The notes below the pieces were generated by a model, which was given only the letters and a program-made list of their open reading frames with translations, was not told the origin of the DNA and ran no database searches. Position numbers and translations under genes: made by a program. From Halorubrum salipaludis (GTDB lineage: Archaea; Halobacteriota; Halobacteria; Halobacteriales; Haloferacaceae), in NCBI RefSeq assembly GCF_002286985.1, contig NZ_NSKC01000002.1, positions 248,001-312,000 of the forward strand: a stretch of DNA of 64,000 bases. The letters are read 5' to 3'. Below, piece by piece: positions 7,900 through 16,943 of this stretch (positions are counted from its first letter, which is position 1; each line of letters opens with the position of its first letter).

Positions 7900-10800
7900 C
7901 GCCGGGCACCTCCGTGGCACCGCGGGACGCGCGCTTCTCGATGTCGCCGTCGACCTCGAGGTTGCGGTCGCGAAGCTCCCCGACGACCTCCTCGTCGGCG
8001 TCCCAGAGCCCGCGGTCGACCGCCTCCAGGAGCGTGTCCGTGATCGATTCGAGCGCCCAGGGGTTGACGTCGCGCATCCAGTCGGCCCGGTCGTCGTCGA
8101 GGGCGTACTTCTCGGCGACGTCCCGCCAGAGGCGGTCGGAGACGACGCCGGTCGTCGCGTCCCAGCCGAGCGCCACGTCGACCGTCTTCGAGAGGTCGCC
8201 GGCGCCCTTGTAGCCGTGTTCCTCCATCGAGTCGAGCCAGTCCGGGTTGAGGACCCGCGCCCGCATCGCCTTTCGGACCTTCTCTTCGTTCGTGTAGACG
8301 TCGACGTTGTCGGGGTCCGAGGAGTCCCCGACGTACGACGCCGGCTCCTCGCCGGCCACCTCGGTGACGGCGGTGATGAACCCGCCGTGGAACGCGTACC
8401 AGTCCGAGGAGTCGAACTCGTCTTGCTCCATCGTGTCCTCGATCTTCACCGTGGCCTCGACGTTGCCGAGCCGGCGCTCGAACGCGTCGTGGGCCGCCGA
8501 GGCGGTGCCGCGGGAGCCGAGGGCGTAGCCGCCCCACTGGACGTACACGTCGGCGAGGTCGGCCGCGTCCTCCCAGTTCCCCTCGTCGACCGCCTTGTTC
8601 GTCCCCGCGCCGTAGCCGCCGGGCCGGGTCGTGAACACGCGGTGTTTCGCCGCCGCCTCGGGGTCGTCGTGCCCCCCGGCCGACAGCTCCTCGGTCTCCT
8701 CCTCGACGTGCTTTTTCACGTAGTTCATCTCGTGCGGCTCGTCGAGTTCGACCACCGCGTCGACGGCGTCGTGGATGACGCTCGCGGCCTGCGGGAACGC
8801 GTCTCTGAACAGCCCGGACACGCGGGTCGTGGCGTCGACGCGGGGCCGGCCGAGCTCGTCGAGCGGGATCGGCTCCACGTCGTCGATCCGCCCCGCGTCG
8901 GTCCAGACGGGCTCGACGCCCATCACCGCGAGCACCTGCGCGATCGTCTCGCCACGGGTCCGGACGGTCGGCGTCCCCCACGCGACGACGCCGATCTCCT
9001 CGGGGTACTCGCCCTCCTCTTCGCGGTGGCGGGCGAGCGTGTCCGCGGCGATCTCGCTGCCGACCTCCCACGCCGCCTTGGCGGGGACCTTCCGCGGGTC
9101 GAGCGTGTAGAAGTTCCGCCCGGTCGGGAGCAGGTCGACGCCGCCGCGGGTCGGCGCGCCGGAGCCGCCCGGCGGGACGTACTCGCCGGCGAGCGCGTCG
9201 GCCGTGCGCGGGATCTCCGCTTCGGCGCCGCGGACGCGGGGCGCGGCCTCTTCGGCGATGAACCGCAACGCCTCTCGGAGGTCGTCGTGGGCGCCCCCGC
9301 GAACCCGGGCGTCGCCGAGCGGATCGATGTCGACGATCAGCAGGTTGATCGTCGTCCCGTCGTCGGGGCCGGCGTCGGTCTCCGACTCGGGCACGTCGAA
9401 GCCGTGGTCGGCCAGCGTCCGGACGAGTTCCTTGCTCGTCTCGTACACCTCGTCGGCGGCCTCCCCGTACGTCATGCCCAGCGTCTCGTCGTACTCGCCC
9501 GGCGCGTCGAGCATCCGCTCGTAATCGACGCCGAGCACGCCGGCGACCGACTCGCGGAGGCTCGGCCCGCCCGGATTCTCCAGCCGGGTGAGCGCGACGA
9601 GGTACTCCACGAGCCGGTCGTCGACCGGCGGCTCGCCCATCGTGTGGAGCCCCAGCCGGATCTGGGTGTTCTTCACGTCGGTCAGGTAGGCGTGGATCCG
9701 CTCGACGAGCTCCTCGACGGGAACCTCGTCGCCGTCGACCTCGCCGTCCGCGAGCGTCGAGCCGGCCGCGTCCGGCCCGCGGACGTCGGCTCGCTCGTCG
9801 ACGTCGCCGGCGATCCCGAGTTCGACGGCGAGGTCGAGCTCGTCCACGCGCTCGCGGATGAGCTCTCCGAGGCGGGCGCCGTCGTCGGTGCGGACCTCGG
9901 TGCCGCCGGCCTCGCGGTAGCGGCGGGCGAGGTCCTCCAGCTCGGCCAGCTCGTCGTAGCTGCCGGCGCGACGCATGACCGGGGTTAGGTAGTCCACGAC
10001 GGCCGCGTACGAGCGGCGCTTCGCCTGCGTCCCCTCGCCGGGGTTGTTCACGATGTACGGGTACACGTTCGGCAGGTCGTCGATCAGGCCGTCCGGCGCC
10101 GATCCGGACCCGAGCCCGACCGTCTTTCCCGGCAGCCACTCCAGCGAGCCGTGCGTGCCGAGGTGGACCACGGCGTCGGCGGCGAACTCGTTGCGGAGCC
10201 ATCCGTAGAAGGCGACGTAGTCGTGCGGCGGCCACAGGTCGGAGTCGTGGTACACCTTCTCCGGATCCATCCCGAACCCGCGCGGGGGCTGGACGGTGAC
10301 GAGGACCTTCCCGAACTCGACGCCGGGGATCGCGAACGGCCGGTCGGGCGGCTCGCCCCACTCGTCGAGGACGCCGTCGCGGAACCGGTCGCTCCGCGCG
10401 TCGAACCACTCGGCGTACCGCGCGGACGACACGGTGTCGACGCTGCGGTCGCGCACGTCGCCCGGCGCGACCCACCGGTCGTCGAGGGTGAGCTGGCCGG
10501 TCAGGGCGTCGATGAGCTTCTCGCCGTCGACGACGGGAGCAGTTTTCGTCGCACCGCCGCCACCCCCCGAACCGAGGTCGTACCCGCGACTCGCGAGCTC
10601 GTCCAACAGGTTGACCGTCGATTCCGGGGAGTCGAGGCCGAACGCGGTCCCGATCCCGTCGTCGCTGGGCGGGTAGTTGTGTAACACGACGGCGACCTTC
10701 TTGTCGTCGTTCGGCGTGTGTCTGAGGTCGGCCCAGTTGACGGCGAGCCGCGCGGCGTGGTCGACGCGGTCCTCGATCGGGAAGTGCTGTTTCGGCGCGG

Positions 10801-11806
10801 AGCCGATTCCCGCGGCGTCTTCGGTCCGCTCTTTCCCCGAGACGGGGTGCGTGATCACGTTGCCGTCGAACTCCGGGAGCGCGACCGAGAGCGCGAGCTC
10901 GAAGCCCATCACGCCGGTGTCGCTCGACTCGTACCGGGAGCGCGACCGCATCGTCGTCACGGTCTGGATCACCGGGACGCCGAGCTCGTCGAGGAACACG
11001 CTCTCGGCGTCGGCGCCCTCGTCCGCCGCGTCGCGGCCGCGCTCGCTCATCGACAGCGAGAACATGAATGACGAGAGGACGGCGTCGACGACCGCGTCGC
11101 CGCGGTCGTCGGTGAAGTAGTTCTCCGCCGTCCACTTCGCGTCCTCCTGTCCGTCCTCGTCGCTGACGGGGTTACAGAACACGGGCAGCGCGTTCGCGCC
11201 GAGCGCCTCCAGCCGGCGGACCTGCGCGTCGATGTACCGGACGTTCTCGTGGGTCCAGTGCGACTCGTAGAACCAGACGCCGACGGTCGGCGCGTCGGGG
11301 TCGAACGTCGCGGTCAGTTCCTCAGCGTCCGTGCCGGGGTGGTCGGGGTGGTAGACGCCCTCCGTCGGGAGTTCGATCGGGTCGTCGATCTCGCCCGCGG
11401 CGTCGGTGGTCCCGTACTCCCGGGCAAGGAACCGAATCCCGTTCGCGATGTTGACCGCCCCGCCGTAGTCGAGGTACTCGGAAACCGTCGTTCGGTCGCC
11501 CGTCGCGACGGTGGTGTCTTCCAACGCGAACGCGTCGCCCGTCGCCTTCACGACGAGCGGGACGCCGGCGTCTCGGAGCTCCTCGACCGCGAACTCGTAC
11601 GCCGGCATGCTGTCCTGTCCGCCGTGGAGCCAGAGGACGACCGCGGCCGCGTCCCCGAGCTCGTCGACGAACGACGCCACGTCGCGCTGCTCGTCGAGGT
11701 CGCCGTCGGACCGGACCGCGAGGTCGATCCCGGTCAGCTGCTCCGCGGCCGTCTGGACCGCCCCCAACTCGTTCTCAGTCGCCGTGTAGAGGCCGATTTT
11801 TGTCAC
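7889..11806 (-). CDS. cobN: Cobaltochelatase large subunit CobN
   Basis: At 1305 residues this is the full length of the CobN/BchH/ChlH family, the large subunit of ATP-dependent chelatases that insert Co or Mg into the macrocycle. Recognisable stretches include FYESHWTHENVRYID, HNYPPSDDGIGTAFGLDSPES, LGTHGSLEWLPGKT and FHGGFITAVTE. The start is GTG at 11806, only 33 bases from the ATG of the divergent ChlI/ChlD-like ATPase that should be its motor subunit. In the anaerobic pathway CbiX inserts cobalt early, so CobN here may provide a second route or act in salvage. CobS and CobT are not present; the ChlD-like protein probably replaces them. Confidence 0.93.
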   Translation of the reverse strand: MTKIGLYTATENELGAVQTAAEQLTGIDLAVRSDGDLDEQRDVASFVDELGDAAAVVLWLHGGQDSMPAYEFAVEELRDAGVPLVVKATGDAFALEDTTVATGDRTTVSEYLDYGGAVNIANGIRFLAREYGTTDAAGEIDDPIELPTEGVYHPDHPGTDAEELTATFDPDAPTVGVWFYESHWTHENVRYIDAQVRRLEALGANALPVFCNPVSDEDGQEDAKWTAENYFTDDRGDAVVDAVLSSFMFSLSMSERGRDAADEGADAESVFLDELGVPVIQTVTTMRSRSRYESSDTGVMGFELALSVALPEFDGNVITHPVSGKERTEDAAGIGSAPKQHFPIEDRVDHAARLAVNWADLRHTPNDDKKVAVVLHNYPPSDDGIGTAFGLDSPESTVNLLDELASRGYDLGSGGGGGATKTAPVVDGEKLIDALTGQLTLDDRWVAPGDVRDRSVDTVSSARYAEWFDARSDRFRDGVLDEWGEPPDRPFAIPGVEFGKVLVTVQPPRGFGMDPEKVYHDSDLWPPHDYVAFYGWLRNEFAADAVVHLGTHGSLEWLPGKTVGLGSGSAPDGLIDDLPNVYPYIVNNPGEGTQAKRRSYAAVVDYLTPVMRRAGSYDELAELEDLARRYREAGGTEVRTDDGARLGELIRERVDELDLAVELGIAGDVDERADVRGPDAAGSTLADGEVDGDEVPVEELVERIHAYLTDVKNTQIRLGLHTMGEPPVDDRLVEYLVALTRLENPGGPSLRESVAGVLGVDYERMLDAPGEYDETLGMTYGEAADEVYETSKELVRTLADHGFDVPESETDAGPDDGTTINLLIVDIDPLGDARVRGGAHDDLREALRFIAEEAAPRVRGAEAEIPRTADALAGEYVPPGGSGAPTRGGVDLLPTGRNFYTLDPRKVPAKAAWEVGSEIAADTLARHREEEGEYPEEIGVVAWGTPTVRTRGETIAQVLAVMGVEPVWTDAGRIDDVEPIPLDELGRPRVDATTRVSGLFRDAFPQAASVIHDAVDAVVELDEPHEMNYVKKHVEEETEELSAGGHDDPEAAAKHRVFTTRPGGYGAGTNKAVDEGNWEDAADLADVYVQWGGYALGSRGTASAAHDAFERRLGNVEATVKIEDTMEQDEFDSSDWYAFHGGFITAVTEVAGEEPASYVGDSSDPDNVDVYTNEEKVRKAMRARVLNPDWLDSMEEHGYKGAGDLSKTVDVALGWDATTGVVSDRLWRDVAEKYALDDDRADWMRDVNPWALESITDTLLEAVDRGLWDADEEVVGELRDRNLEVDGDIEKRASRGATEVPGDDD

Positions 11807-11839
11807 AAGTTATTAAACCTCCTCTGCAATAACACAAGT
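11804..11839. promoter_or_regulatory. Divergent cobN / ChlD-like promoter
   Basis: Only 33 bases separate the GTG of cobN from the ATG of the ATPase gene. CACAAG occurs at each end as a direct repeat (11804-11809 and 11833-11838), and GTTATT / AATAAC form an inverted pair between them. The spacing means both transcripts are probably leaderless and share control. Confidence 0.5.
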
Positions 11840-14062
11840 ATGGTTGATTTGGGGACAAACAAAAAGGTTTCCACCCCCCTTCCGGCGGTCGTCGGCCAAG
11901 CGGATCTCAAACGGGTGCTTCTCGCGTTGGCGGTCGAACCGGGCCTCAGCGGCGCCCTCCTAAGCGGCGAAAAGGGGACCGCCAAATCGACGGCCGTCAG
12001 GGCGCTCGCGGACCTGTTGCCCGAACAGACGGTCGTCGCCGATTGCCCGTACGGCTGTCCGCCGCCGAACGAAACGGGACCCGCCGGGAACGCGACCGGA
12101 ACCGCCGCCGACCACTCCGACAGCGGTCGGTGCGCGTCGTGTCTCGGTCGCGAGGATCCGCCGGTTGAAACGAGACGAGCCCCGCTCGTGACGCTCCCGC
12201 TCGGTGCGACCCGCGACCGAGTGGTCGGGACGCTCTCCGTCGCCGACGCGCTCGACGGCGACGCCGAGTTCGACCCGGGGCTGCTCGCCCGCGCCAACCG
12301 GGGCGTCCTCTACGTCGACGAGGTCAACCTGCTTCCGGACCACCTGATCGACGTGCTGTTGGACGCCGCCGCGACGGGGACGAACCGGGTGGAGCGCGAC
12401 GGCGTCAGCGTCACGCACCCCGCCGACTTCACGCTGATCGGGACGATGAACCCGGAGGAGGGAGAGCTCCGACCCCAGCTGCGCGACCGCTTCGACCTCC
12501 GTGCCGAGGTCACCGGCAGCGACGAGATCGACGAGCGCGTCGAGATTCTGGACCGCGTCGTCGACGACGGCGGCGGCCGTGACCTCAGTGCGGAGTTCGC
12601 GTCGGAGACGGCCGCCCTCCGGGAGCGCGTTCACGAGGCCCGCGAGCGCTGCCCCGCGATCCCCGAGGAGTTCAAGCGCGACATCGCCGAGCTCTGCCGC
12701 GACGCGGACGTCGACGGCCACCGCGCCGATTTCGCCGTCGCTCGGGCCGCCCGGGCGTTCGCCGCGCTCGACGGACGTCCGAAGGTCGTCGAGTCGGACG
12801 TGGCGGACGCCGCCGAGTACGCGCTGAGCCACCGGGTACGGAGCCGCCCGTTCGAGGAGACGGTCGACCCGGAGGAGCTGGTGGACGACCACTTCGGCGA
12901 CGGCGCCGCCGAGGGCGACGGGGAACGGGAGAGCGACGGCGAATCGGAAGCCGACAGCGAACCGGAGGGCGACGGCGAACCGGAGGGCGACGGCGAATCG
13001 GAAGGCGACAGCGAACCGGAGGGCGAGACCGACCCGCGGGGAGCGGGCGACGAGACGGATAGCGGGGATTCCGGCGCGGACGGGAGCGACCCGGACGGGG
13101 GCGATCCGGATGGGGACGACCCGACCGGAACCGACCGCGATCGGTCCGGCGCTCCCGGTGCCTCCGGATCGCGAGGGTCCGACGGCAGCGAACGACCGGC
13201 GAGCGACGGGGCGACCGCCGACCGCGGCGACGAAGCGGACGGCGGCGGCGACGCCGACGGCGACGAGGAGGCCGCACCGATCCCCCTCGGCGGCGCTCGT
13301 GCGGGGGTCGCTGACGCAACGGCCCCGGCGGTTCCGTCGCCCGAGGACCGCGGTGACGCGGCGGGCGACTGCGGCGGCCGACACGCGGCGGCGCCGTCCC
13401 CGGACGGTCGCGGGCCGAGAGTGCGAGCGGAACACGCGGGGGAGTCGGCGTCCGTGGACCCGGCGGCGACCGTCCGGGCGGCCGCGCGGAGCGGCCGATC
13501 GCGACCGGCCGACACCGACCTTCGGCGGGCGGTTCGGGCCGACGACGCCCGCACGCTCACAGTGTTCGTCGCGGACGCCAGCGCGTCGATGGCCCCCGCG
13601 ATGCGCTCCGCGAAGGGCGTGGCGTTGGAACTGCTGCGCGACGCGTACGCCGAGCGGGACGAGGTCGCGCTGGTCTCGTTCGGCGGCGACGGGGCCGAGG
13701 TGCTGCTCCCGCCGACGACGAGCGTCTCGCTGGCCGCGCGTCAGCTGAAGGAGCTCCCGACGGCGGATCGGACGCCGCTCCCGGACGGACTCCGCAAGGC
13801 CGCGGCGCTCATCGAGCGGAAAGAGCCGGCCGCGGCGACCGTCGTGCTCGTCTCCGACGGCCGCGCGAACGTCGCGGAGGGCAGTCCGACGACCGCGACC
13901 CGGCAGGCGGCGAAACGGGTCGCGGAGACGGACGCGTCCGTCCTCGTCGTCGACGCGGGCGAGTCGAGGGCCGGCGTTCTGGACATCGTGTGCGAGACGA
14001 CGGACGCGAGACGGACCCCGATCGCCGCGCTCTCACCGGAATCGGTGCTCGGAGACCACTAG
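11840..14062 (+). CDS. ChlI/ChlD-like chelatase ATPase with VWA domain
   Basis: This 740-residue protein joins an AAA+ domain to a von Willebrand A domain, like magnesium chelatase D and I subunits and unlike CobS/CobT. Walker A GEKGTAKST is at about 43-51 and Walker B LYVDE at about 157-161. Cys69, 73, 98 and 101 lie in the insert between them. The VWA domain, from about residue 575, has the MIDAS motif DASAS. A very acidic linker of about 200 residues with Asp-Gly-Glu-Ser-Pro repeats joins the two. It is divergent from cobN, its likely partner, and upstream of cbtBA. I chose ATG 11840 because the frame further upstream is antisense to cobN. Confidence 0.9.
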   Translation: MVDLGTNKKVSTPLPAVVGQADLKRVLLALAVEPGLSGALLSGEKGTAKSTAVRALADLLPEQTVVADCPYGCPPPNETGPAGNATGTAADHSDSGRCASCLGREDPPVETRRAPLVTLPLGATRDRVVGTLSVADALDGDAEFDPGLLARANRGVLYVDEVNLLPDHLIDVLLDAAATGTNRVERDGVSVTHPADFTLIGTMNPEEGELRPQLRDRFDLRAEVTGSDEIDERVEILDRVVDDGGGRDLSAEFASETAALRERVHEARERCPAIPEEFKRDIAELCRDADVDGHRADFAVARAARAFAALDGRPKVVESDVADAAEYALSHRVRSRPFEETVDPEELVDDHFGDGAAEGDGERESDGESEADSEPEGDGEPEGDGESEGDSEPEGETDPRGAGDETDSGDSGADGSDPDGGDPDGDDPTGTDRDRSGAPGASGSRGSDGSERPASDGATADRGDEADGGGDADGDEEAAPIPLGGARAGVADATAPAVPSPEDRGDAAGDCGGRHAAAPSPDGRGPRVRAEHAGESASVDPAATVRAAARSGRSRPADTDLRRAVRADDARTLTVFVADASASMAPAMRSAKGVALELLRDAYAERDEVALVSFGGDGAEVLLPPTTSVSLAARQLKELPTADRTPLPDGLRKAAALIERKEPAAATVVLVSDGRANVAEGSPTTATRQAAKRVAETDASVLVVDAGESRAGVLDIVCETTDARRTPIAALSPESVLGDH
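12935..13030. repeat. Acidic-linker tandem repeat in the chelatase ATPase gene
   Basis: Imperfect 18-base copies close to GACGGCGAACCGGAGGGC encode repeating DGEPEG / DSEPEG / DGESEG units. They form part of the disordered linker between the AAA+ and VWA domains. Confidence 0.7.
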
Positions 14063-14118
14063 AATTTCCGAGGAGCGTAAGTTTTACAATCTAACTTTAC
14101 TTTCTCCAAATCGGATTT

Positions 14119-14307
14119 ATGTCGACGAACACCGACACCGTCGCCGACCGGTTCGCCGCGGCCGGGGCACAGATCGATCCATTGACCGCGCTCACCGCGC
14201 TGGCGCTCGCCGCGGCGCTGGGCTTCACGCTCCTGTTCCTACAGGAGCCGCTCGCCCACGACGCGTTACACGACTTCAGACACGGGGCCGGGATCATCTG
14301 CCACTGA
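14119..14307 (+). CDS. cbtB: Cobalt transporter subunit CbtB
   Basis: A 62-residue membrane protein with one predicted helix (LTALTALALAAALGFTLLFL) and a His-rich end (HDALHDFRHGAGIICH), as expected for the small subunit of CbtAB, a cobalt uptake system usually found beside B12 genes. The His-rich tail probably binds cobalt. An AT-rich 55-base gap with a TTACAAT element precedes it. Its TGA overlaps the cbtA ATG. Confidence 0.9.
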   Translation: MSTNTDTVADRFAAAGAQIDPLTALTALALAAALGFTLLFLQEPLAHDALHDFRHGAGIICH

Positions 14308-15029
14308 TGATCGATCGGCTCCGCTCCGGCGTCGCCGCCGGAGCGCTCGCCGGGCTGGCGTACGGGCTGTTCACGTGGGTGGTCGTCTCGCCGCTCATTC
14401 ACCACTTGGAGCACCTCGCGTCTCACGGCGGCGACCACGCGCACGACGCGGCGCCCGCCGTGAGCGAAACCGCGACGGCGGTCGTCAGCGCCGGCGGCGG
14501 CGTCCTGTGGGGCGTCCTGTTGGGGGCCGCCTTCGGCGTCGCGTATCACCTGTTCGAGCCGGCGCTCCCCGGCGGAACGCTGAAACCGTACGTCCTCGCG
14601 GGGGCCGGATTCCTGACGGTCTCGGTCGCCCCGTGGACGGTTCTCCCGCCGGCCACGCCCGGCATGGAACCGCTGTACGGGTCGTCGCTTCGCGTTCCGC
14701 TCTACCTCGGTCTGGTCGGTATCGGCGGGCTCGTCGCGGCGACGAGCGTCCTCGGGTACGCCCGCGCGAGCCGTACTCGCGGCCGCGGCACCGGGGCGTT
14801 CGTCGCGTTGCTTCCGCTGGTAGCGCTCGGGATCCTCTCGATCGCCGCTCCGCCGACGCTGACCGGCGGCGCCGCTCCGGCCGGGGTCTCGGCCGCGTTC
14901 CGGTGGCTCGTCGGCTTCTCGCAGGCGGGGCTCTGGGCGCTGATCGCCGTCGCCTTCTCGCGTTTCGACCGGCGCGTCGGTCGGCCTGACGCGAACTCAC
15001 CGACCCCGACCGCGAGGGGAATCGACTGA
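14307..15029 (+). CDS. cbtA: Cobalt transporter subunit CbtA
   Basis: A 240-residue membrane protein with five or six hydrophobic segments, beginning AGALAGLAYGLFTWVVVSPL, and a conserved periplasmic-side loop with HHLEHLASHGGDHAHD. This fits CbtA, partner of CbtB in cobalt uptake. It starts within the cbtB stop and ends within the start of the next gene, so translation is probably coupled. It belongs with the cobalt-insertion genes around it. Confidence 0.9.
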   Translation: MIDRLRSGVAAGALAGLAYGLFTWVVVSPLIHHLEHLASHGGDHAHDAAPAVSETATAVVSAGGGVLWGVLLGAAFGVAYHLFEPALPGGTLKPYVLAGAGFLTVSVAPWTVLPPATPGMEPLYGSSLRVPLYLGLVGIGGLVAATSVLGYARASRTRGRGTGAFVALLPLVALGILSIAAPPTLTGGAAPAGVSAAFRWLVGFSQAGLWALIAVAFSRFDRRVGRPDANSPTPTARGID

Positions 15030-15376
15030 TGGAGCGACGAACGGAACGGATGCGCGAGCGCGGCGTGAGCGCGACCGTCCTCGTCTGTACCAACGAACGG
15101 ACGGAGTACGCCGCCTGCGCCGCCGTCGACGGCGTCGACGTCGCCAACGCCGTCCGCGACTGGCTCCGCGAACGCGACCGCTACTGGTCGGAGGTCGCCG
15201 TCGCGGAGACGTCCTGTCTCGGGATGTGTAGCGAAGGCGGCGTCGCCGTCGTCGTCCACCCGCACGACGAGTGGTTCGCGGAGGTGACGGTGGACGACGT
15301 GCCGACGCTCATGACCGAGCTGTTCGGCGCCGCTACGGGCGACACCACCGCGGCGGAACCGACGACGACCGGCTGA
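15029..15376 (+). CDS. Thioredoxin-like 2Fe-2S ferredoxin
   Basis: A 115-residue cytosolic protein with four cysteines in the thioredoxin-like ferredoxin pattern: CTNERTEYAAC near residue 20 and SCLGMC near residue 62. A close relative forms the C-terminus of CbiX at 22656 (CTNQTC...SCFDQC). Co-translated with cbtBA, it may supply electrons to a cobalt reduction or corrin step. The GMC then EGGV ending also fits the family of ferredoxins found with cobalamin genes. Confidence 0.85.
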   Translation: MERRTERMRERGVSATVLVCTNERTEYAACAAVDGVDVANAVRDWLRERDRYWSEVAVAETSCLGMCSEGGVAVVVHPHDEWFAEVTVDDVPTLMTELFGAATGDTTAAEPTTTG

Positions 15377-15391
15377 AGGGCCCGCAGGAGG

Positions 15392-16195
15392 CTAGAACGC
15401 GTCGGAGTCGAGGACCCGGTGCGGCACGTTCCTGTCCCGGAGCTTGGAGGTGTGACGGGGGATCTCGTCGGTCACCGCGACCAGCAGGACGTCGAGGCCG
15501 AGCGTGCCCGCCTCGGCGACGCCCTCCGCGGTCCCGAACCTGATGTCCGGGTCGACGCCGCTCCGAGAGACGAGCGCGTACGCCTCCGTCCCGGCGACCG
15601 CGACGAGTCCCTCGTCCGGGACGTGCGTCGAGACCACGCTCGGGTCCAGGCGGTCGTCGTCGGTGACGGTCGGGACGGGCAGCACGGAGACGGTTCCGGT
15701 GTCGTAGTCGACGACGCCCTCGAAGTCGGCGATGCCGACGGCCTCGCCCTCCGCCGCGCTCGTGACGGTGACCGCGGTCGCGGTCCCGCCGGCGGGGTTG
15801 GCGTGGAGGACGCCGTTCCGCATCACCAGCCCGACCTCTCTCCCCTCCGCCACGTCGTCGAGCGCGACGGCGGCGTCGACCTCGACGCTGCCGAGGACGT
15901 CGGAGTTCACCCGTTCGAGGTAGGTCTCGAGGTCGTCGGTCCGGGAGATGAGCCAGTCGACCCCCTCCTTGGTCACCTCGTACCGGCCGCGGCCGCCCTT
16001 CTCGACGTAGCCCGCCTCGACTAAGTCCCGGACGTAATCGCTGACCGCCTGCGAGGTCACGCCGATCGTGTCCGCGATCTCCCCCTGGCTCACGGCCGGC
16101 TGGCGGGCCGCGATCTCGACGAGCACCTGGTAGCGCGTCGCGCTCCGCTTGTTCTCGAGGACGTCCGGCGATCCGCCGTCCGCTGAGTCTCCCAT
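15392..16195 (-). CDS. Winged-helix transcriptional regulator, candidate for the cob cluster
   Basis: This 267-residue protein has an N-terminal winged helix (residues about 15-75, SQGEIADTIGVTSQAVSDYVRDLVEAGYVEKGGRGRYEVT) of MarR/TrmB type. The remaining 190 residues are an uncharacterised sensing domain (VLPVPTVTDDDRLDPSVV). Such archaeal regulators often bind a small metabolite. It lies between the cbt and cbiT transcription units and is divergent from cbiT, so I infer control of these genes, perhaps by cobalt or a corrinoid. The ATG at 16195 begins MGDSADGG; a longer start at 16216 is possible. Confidence 0.82.
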   Translation of the reverse strand: MGDSADGGSPDVLENKRSATRYQVLVEIAARQPAVSQGEIADTIGVTSQAVSDYVRDLVEAGYVEKGGRGRYEVTKEGVDWLISRTDDLETYLERVNSDVLGSVEVDAAVALDDVAEGREVGLVMRNGVLHANPAGGTATAVTVTSAAEGEAVGIADFEGVVDYDTGTVSVLPVPTVTDDDRLDPSVVSTHVPDEGLVAVAGTEAYALVSRSGVDPDIRFGTAEGVAEAGTLGLDVLLVAVTDEIPRHTSKLRDRNVPHRVLDSDAF

Positions 16196-16300
16196 TATCG
16201 GACGTTCAGATGCCACAGATAAAGTCTTGTTGTCTATTTCACGGCGTACTTGGCTAAGTACGGCTCACAGCGCCGCTTTTGTAAAGCAGACTTTTCTTAA

Positions 16301-16321
16301 CACAACCAAAATTGTTTTGTG
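16301..16321. promoter_or_regulatory. Palindromic operator candidate before cbiT
   Basis: CACAA-N11-TTGTG is a 21-base dyad centred on AAAATTG, 25-45 bases before the cbiT ATG. It contains ACAACCAAAATTGT, nearly the same as the palindrome at 5496-5509. The position covers the expected TATA/BRE region of cbiT, so a bound protein could block it. Confidence 0.55.
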
Positions 16322-16345
16322 GCGCGGTGTAATTGTATATCGCGA

Positions 16346-16915
16346 ATGCAGGCGACAAAGCTTCCGAACGACGCGAAAGCGGGACCGACCAAGCCGGAGG
16401 TCCGTGCGGTGTTGGCGCGAAAGCTCGCGCTCGGTCCCGACGACCACTTCGTCGAGGTCGGCTCCTGTACGGGCGCGGTAACGATCGAGGCCGCTCGCCG
16501 CGCGGGGCGGGTGACGGCGCTCGAACGGAACGCGGACCGGCTCGAGACCACTCGAGCGAACCTCGCCGCGAACGAGTACGAGGCCGACGTGCGCCTCGTC
16601 AACGCCGAGGCCCCGGAGGGGCTTCCGGACGACGGTGACGTGGTCTTCCTCGGCGGATCGCGGAACTACGAGCGGGTTCTCGACGCCGCCGTCGACGCCG
16701 GCTACGATCGGATCGTCATGAACGTGTCTCGTCTCGAGGTCGCGGGAGAGGCGGCTCGGGCCTTCCGCGACCGCGACCTCCTCGACGAGGCGCTGTGCCT
16801 CCAGATGGCGACCGGCTATGACCTCGCGGGCGCGACGAGCTTCGACGCCGACAACCCCGTGTACATGCTGGTCGGCGAGCCGGGATCGGCCGGGAAACCG
16901 GGTGAGGACGAATGA
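16346..16915 (+). CDS. cbiT: Cobalt-precorrin-6B C15-methyltransferase CbiT
   Basis: A 189-residue SAM-dependent Rossmann methylase that methylates C15 and decarboxylates the C12 acetate. Seen are the substrate loop TKPEVRAVLARKLAL, motif I VEVGSCTGAVTIEAA, an acidic strand end (ALERN), and FLGGSRNYERVLDAA. ATG 16346 was chosen because the fold begins right after MQATKLPNDAKAGPTKPEV; the in-frame ATG 27 bases earlier adds only unlikely residues. It is the first gene of the long plus-strand operon through 24273. Confidence 0.92.
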   Translation: MQATKLPNDAKAGPTKPEVRAVLARKLALGPDDHFVEVGSCTGAVTIEAARRAGRVTALERNADRLETTRANLAANEYEADVRLVNAEAPEGLPDDGDVVFLGGSRNYERVLDAAVDAGYDRIVMNVSRLEVAGEAARAFRDRDLLDEALCLQMATGYDLAGATSFDADNPVYMLVGEPGSAGKPGEDE

Positions 16916-16943
16916 CGCGGGAACTCCGGACCGGAGGCCGCGA

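Noticed and set aside
7724-9988. Plus-strand 754-residue open frame opposite cobN
   Set aside because: Caused by high G+C on the opposite strand of cobN; Arg/Val/Leu-rich with no recognisable domain.
12900-13030. CRISPR-like array in the chelatase gene
   Set aside because: Repeats are contiguous, in frame and encode an acidic linker; there are no spacers.
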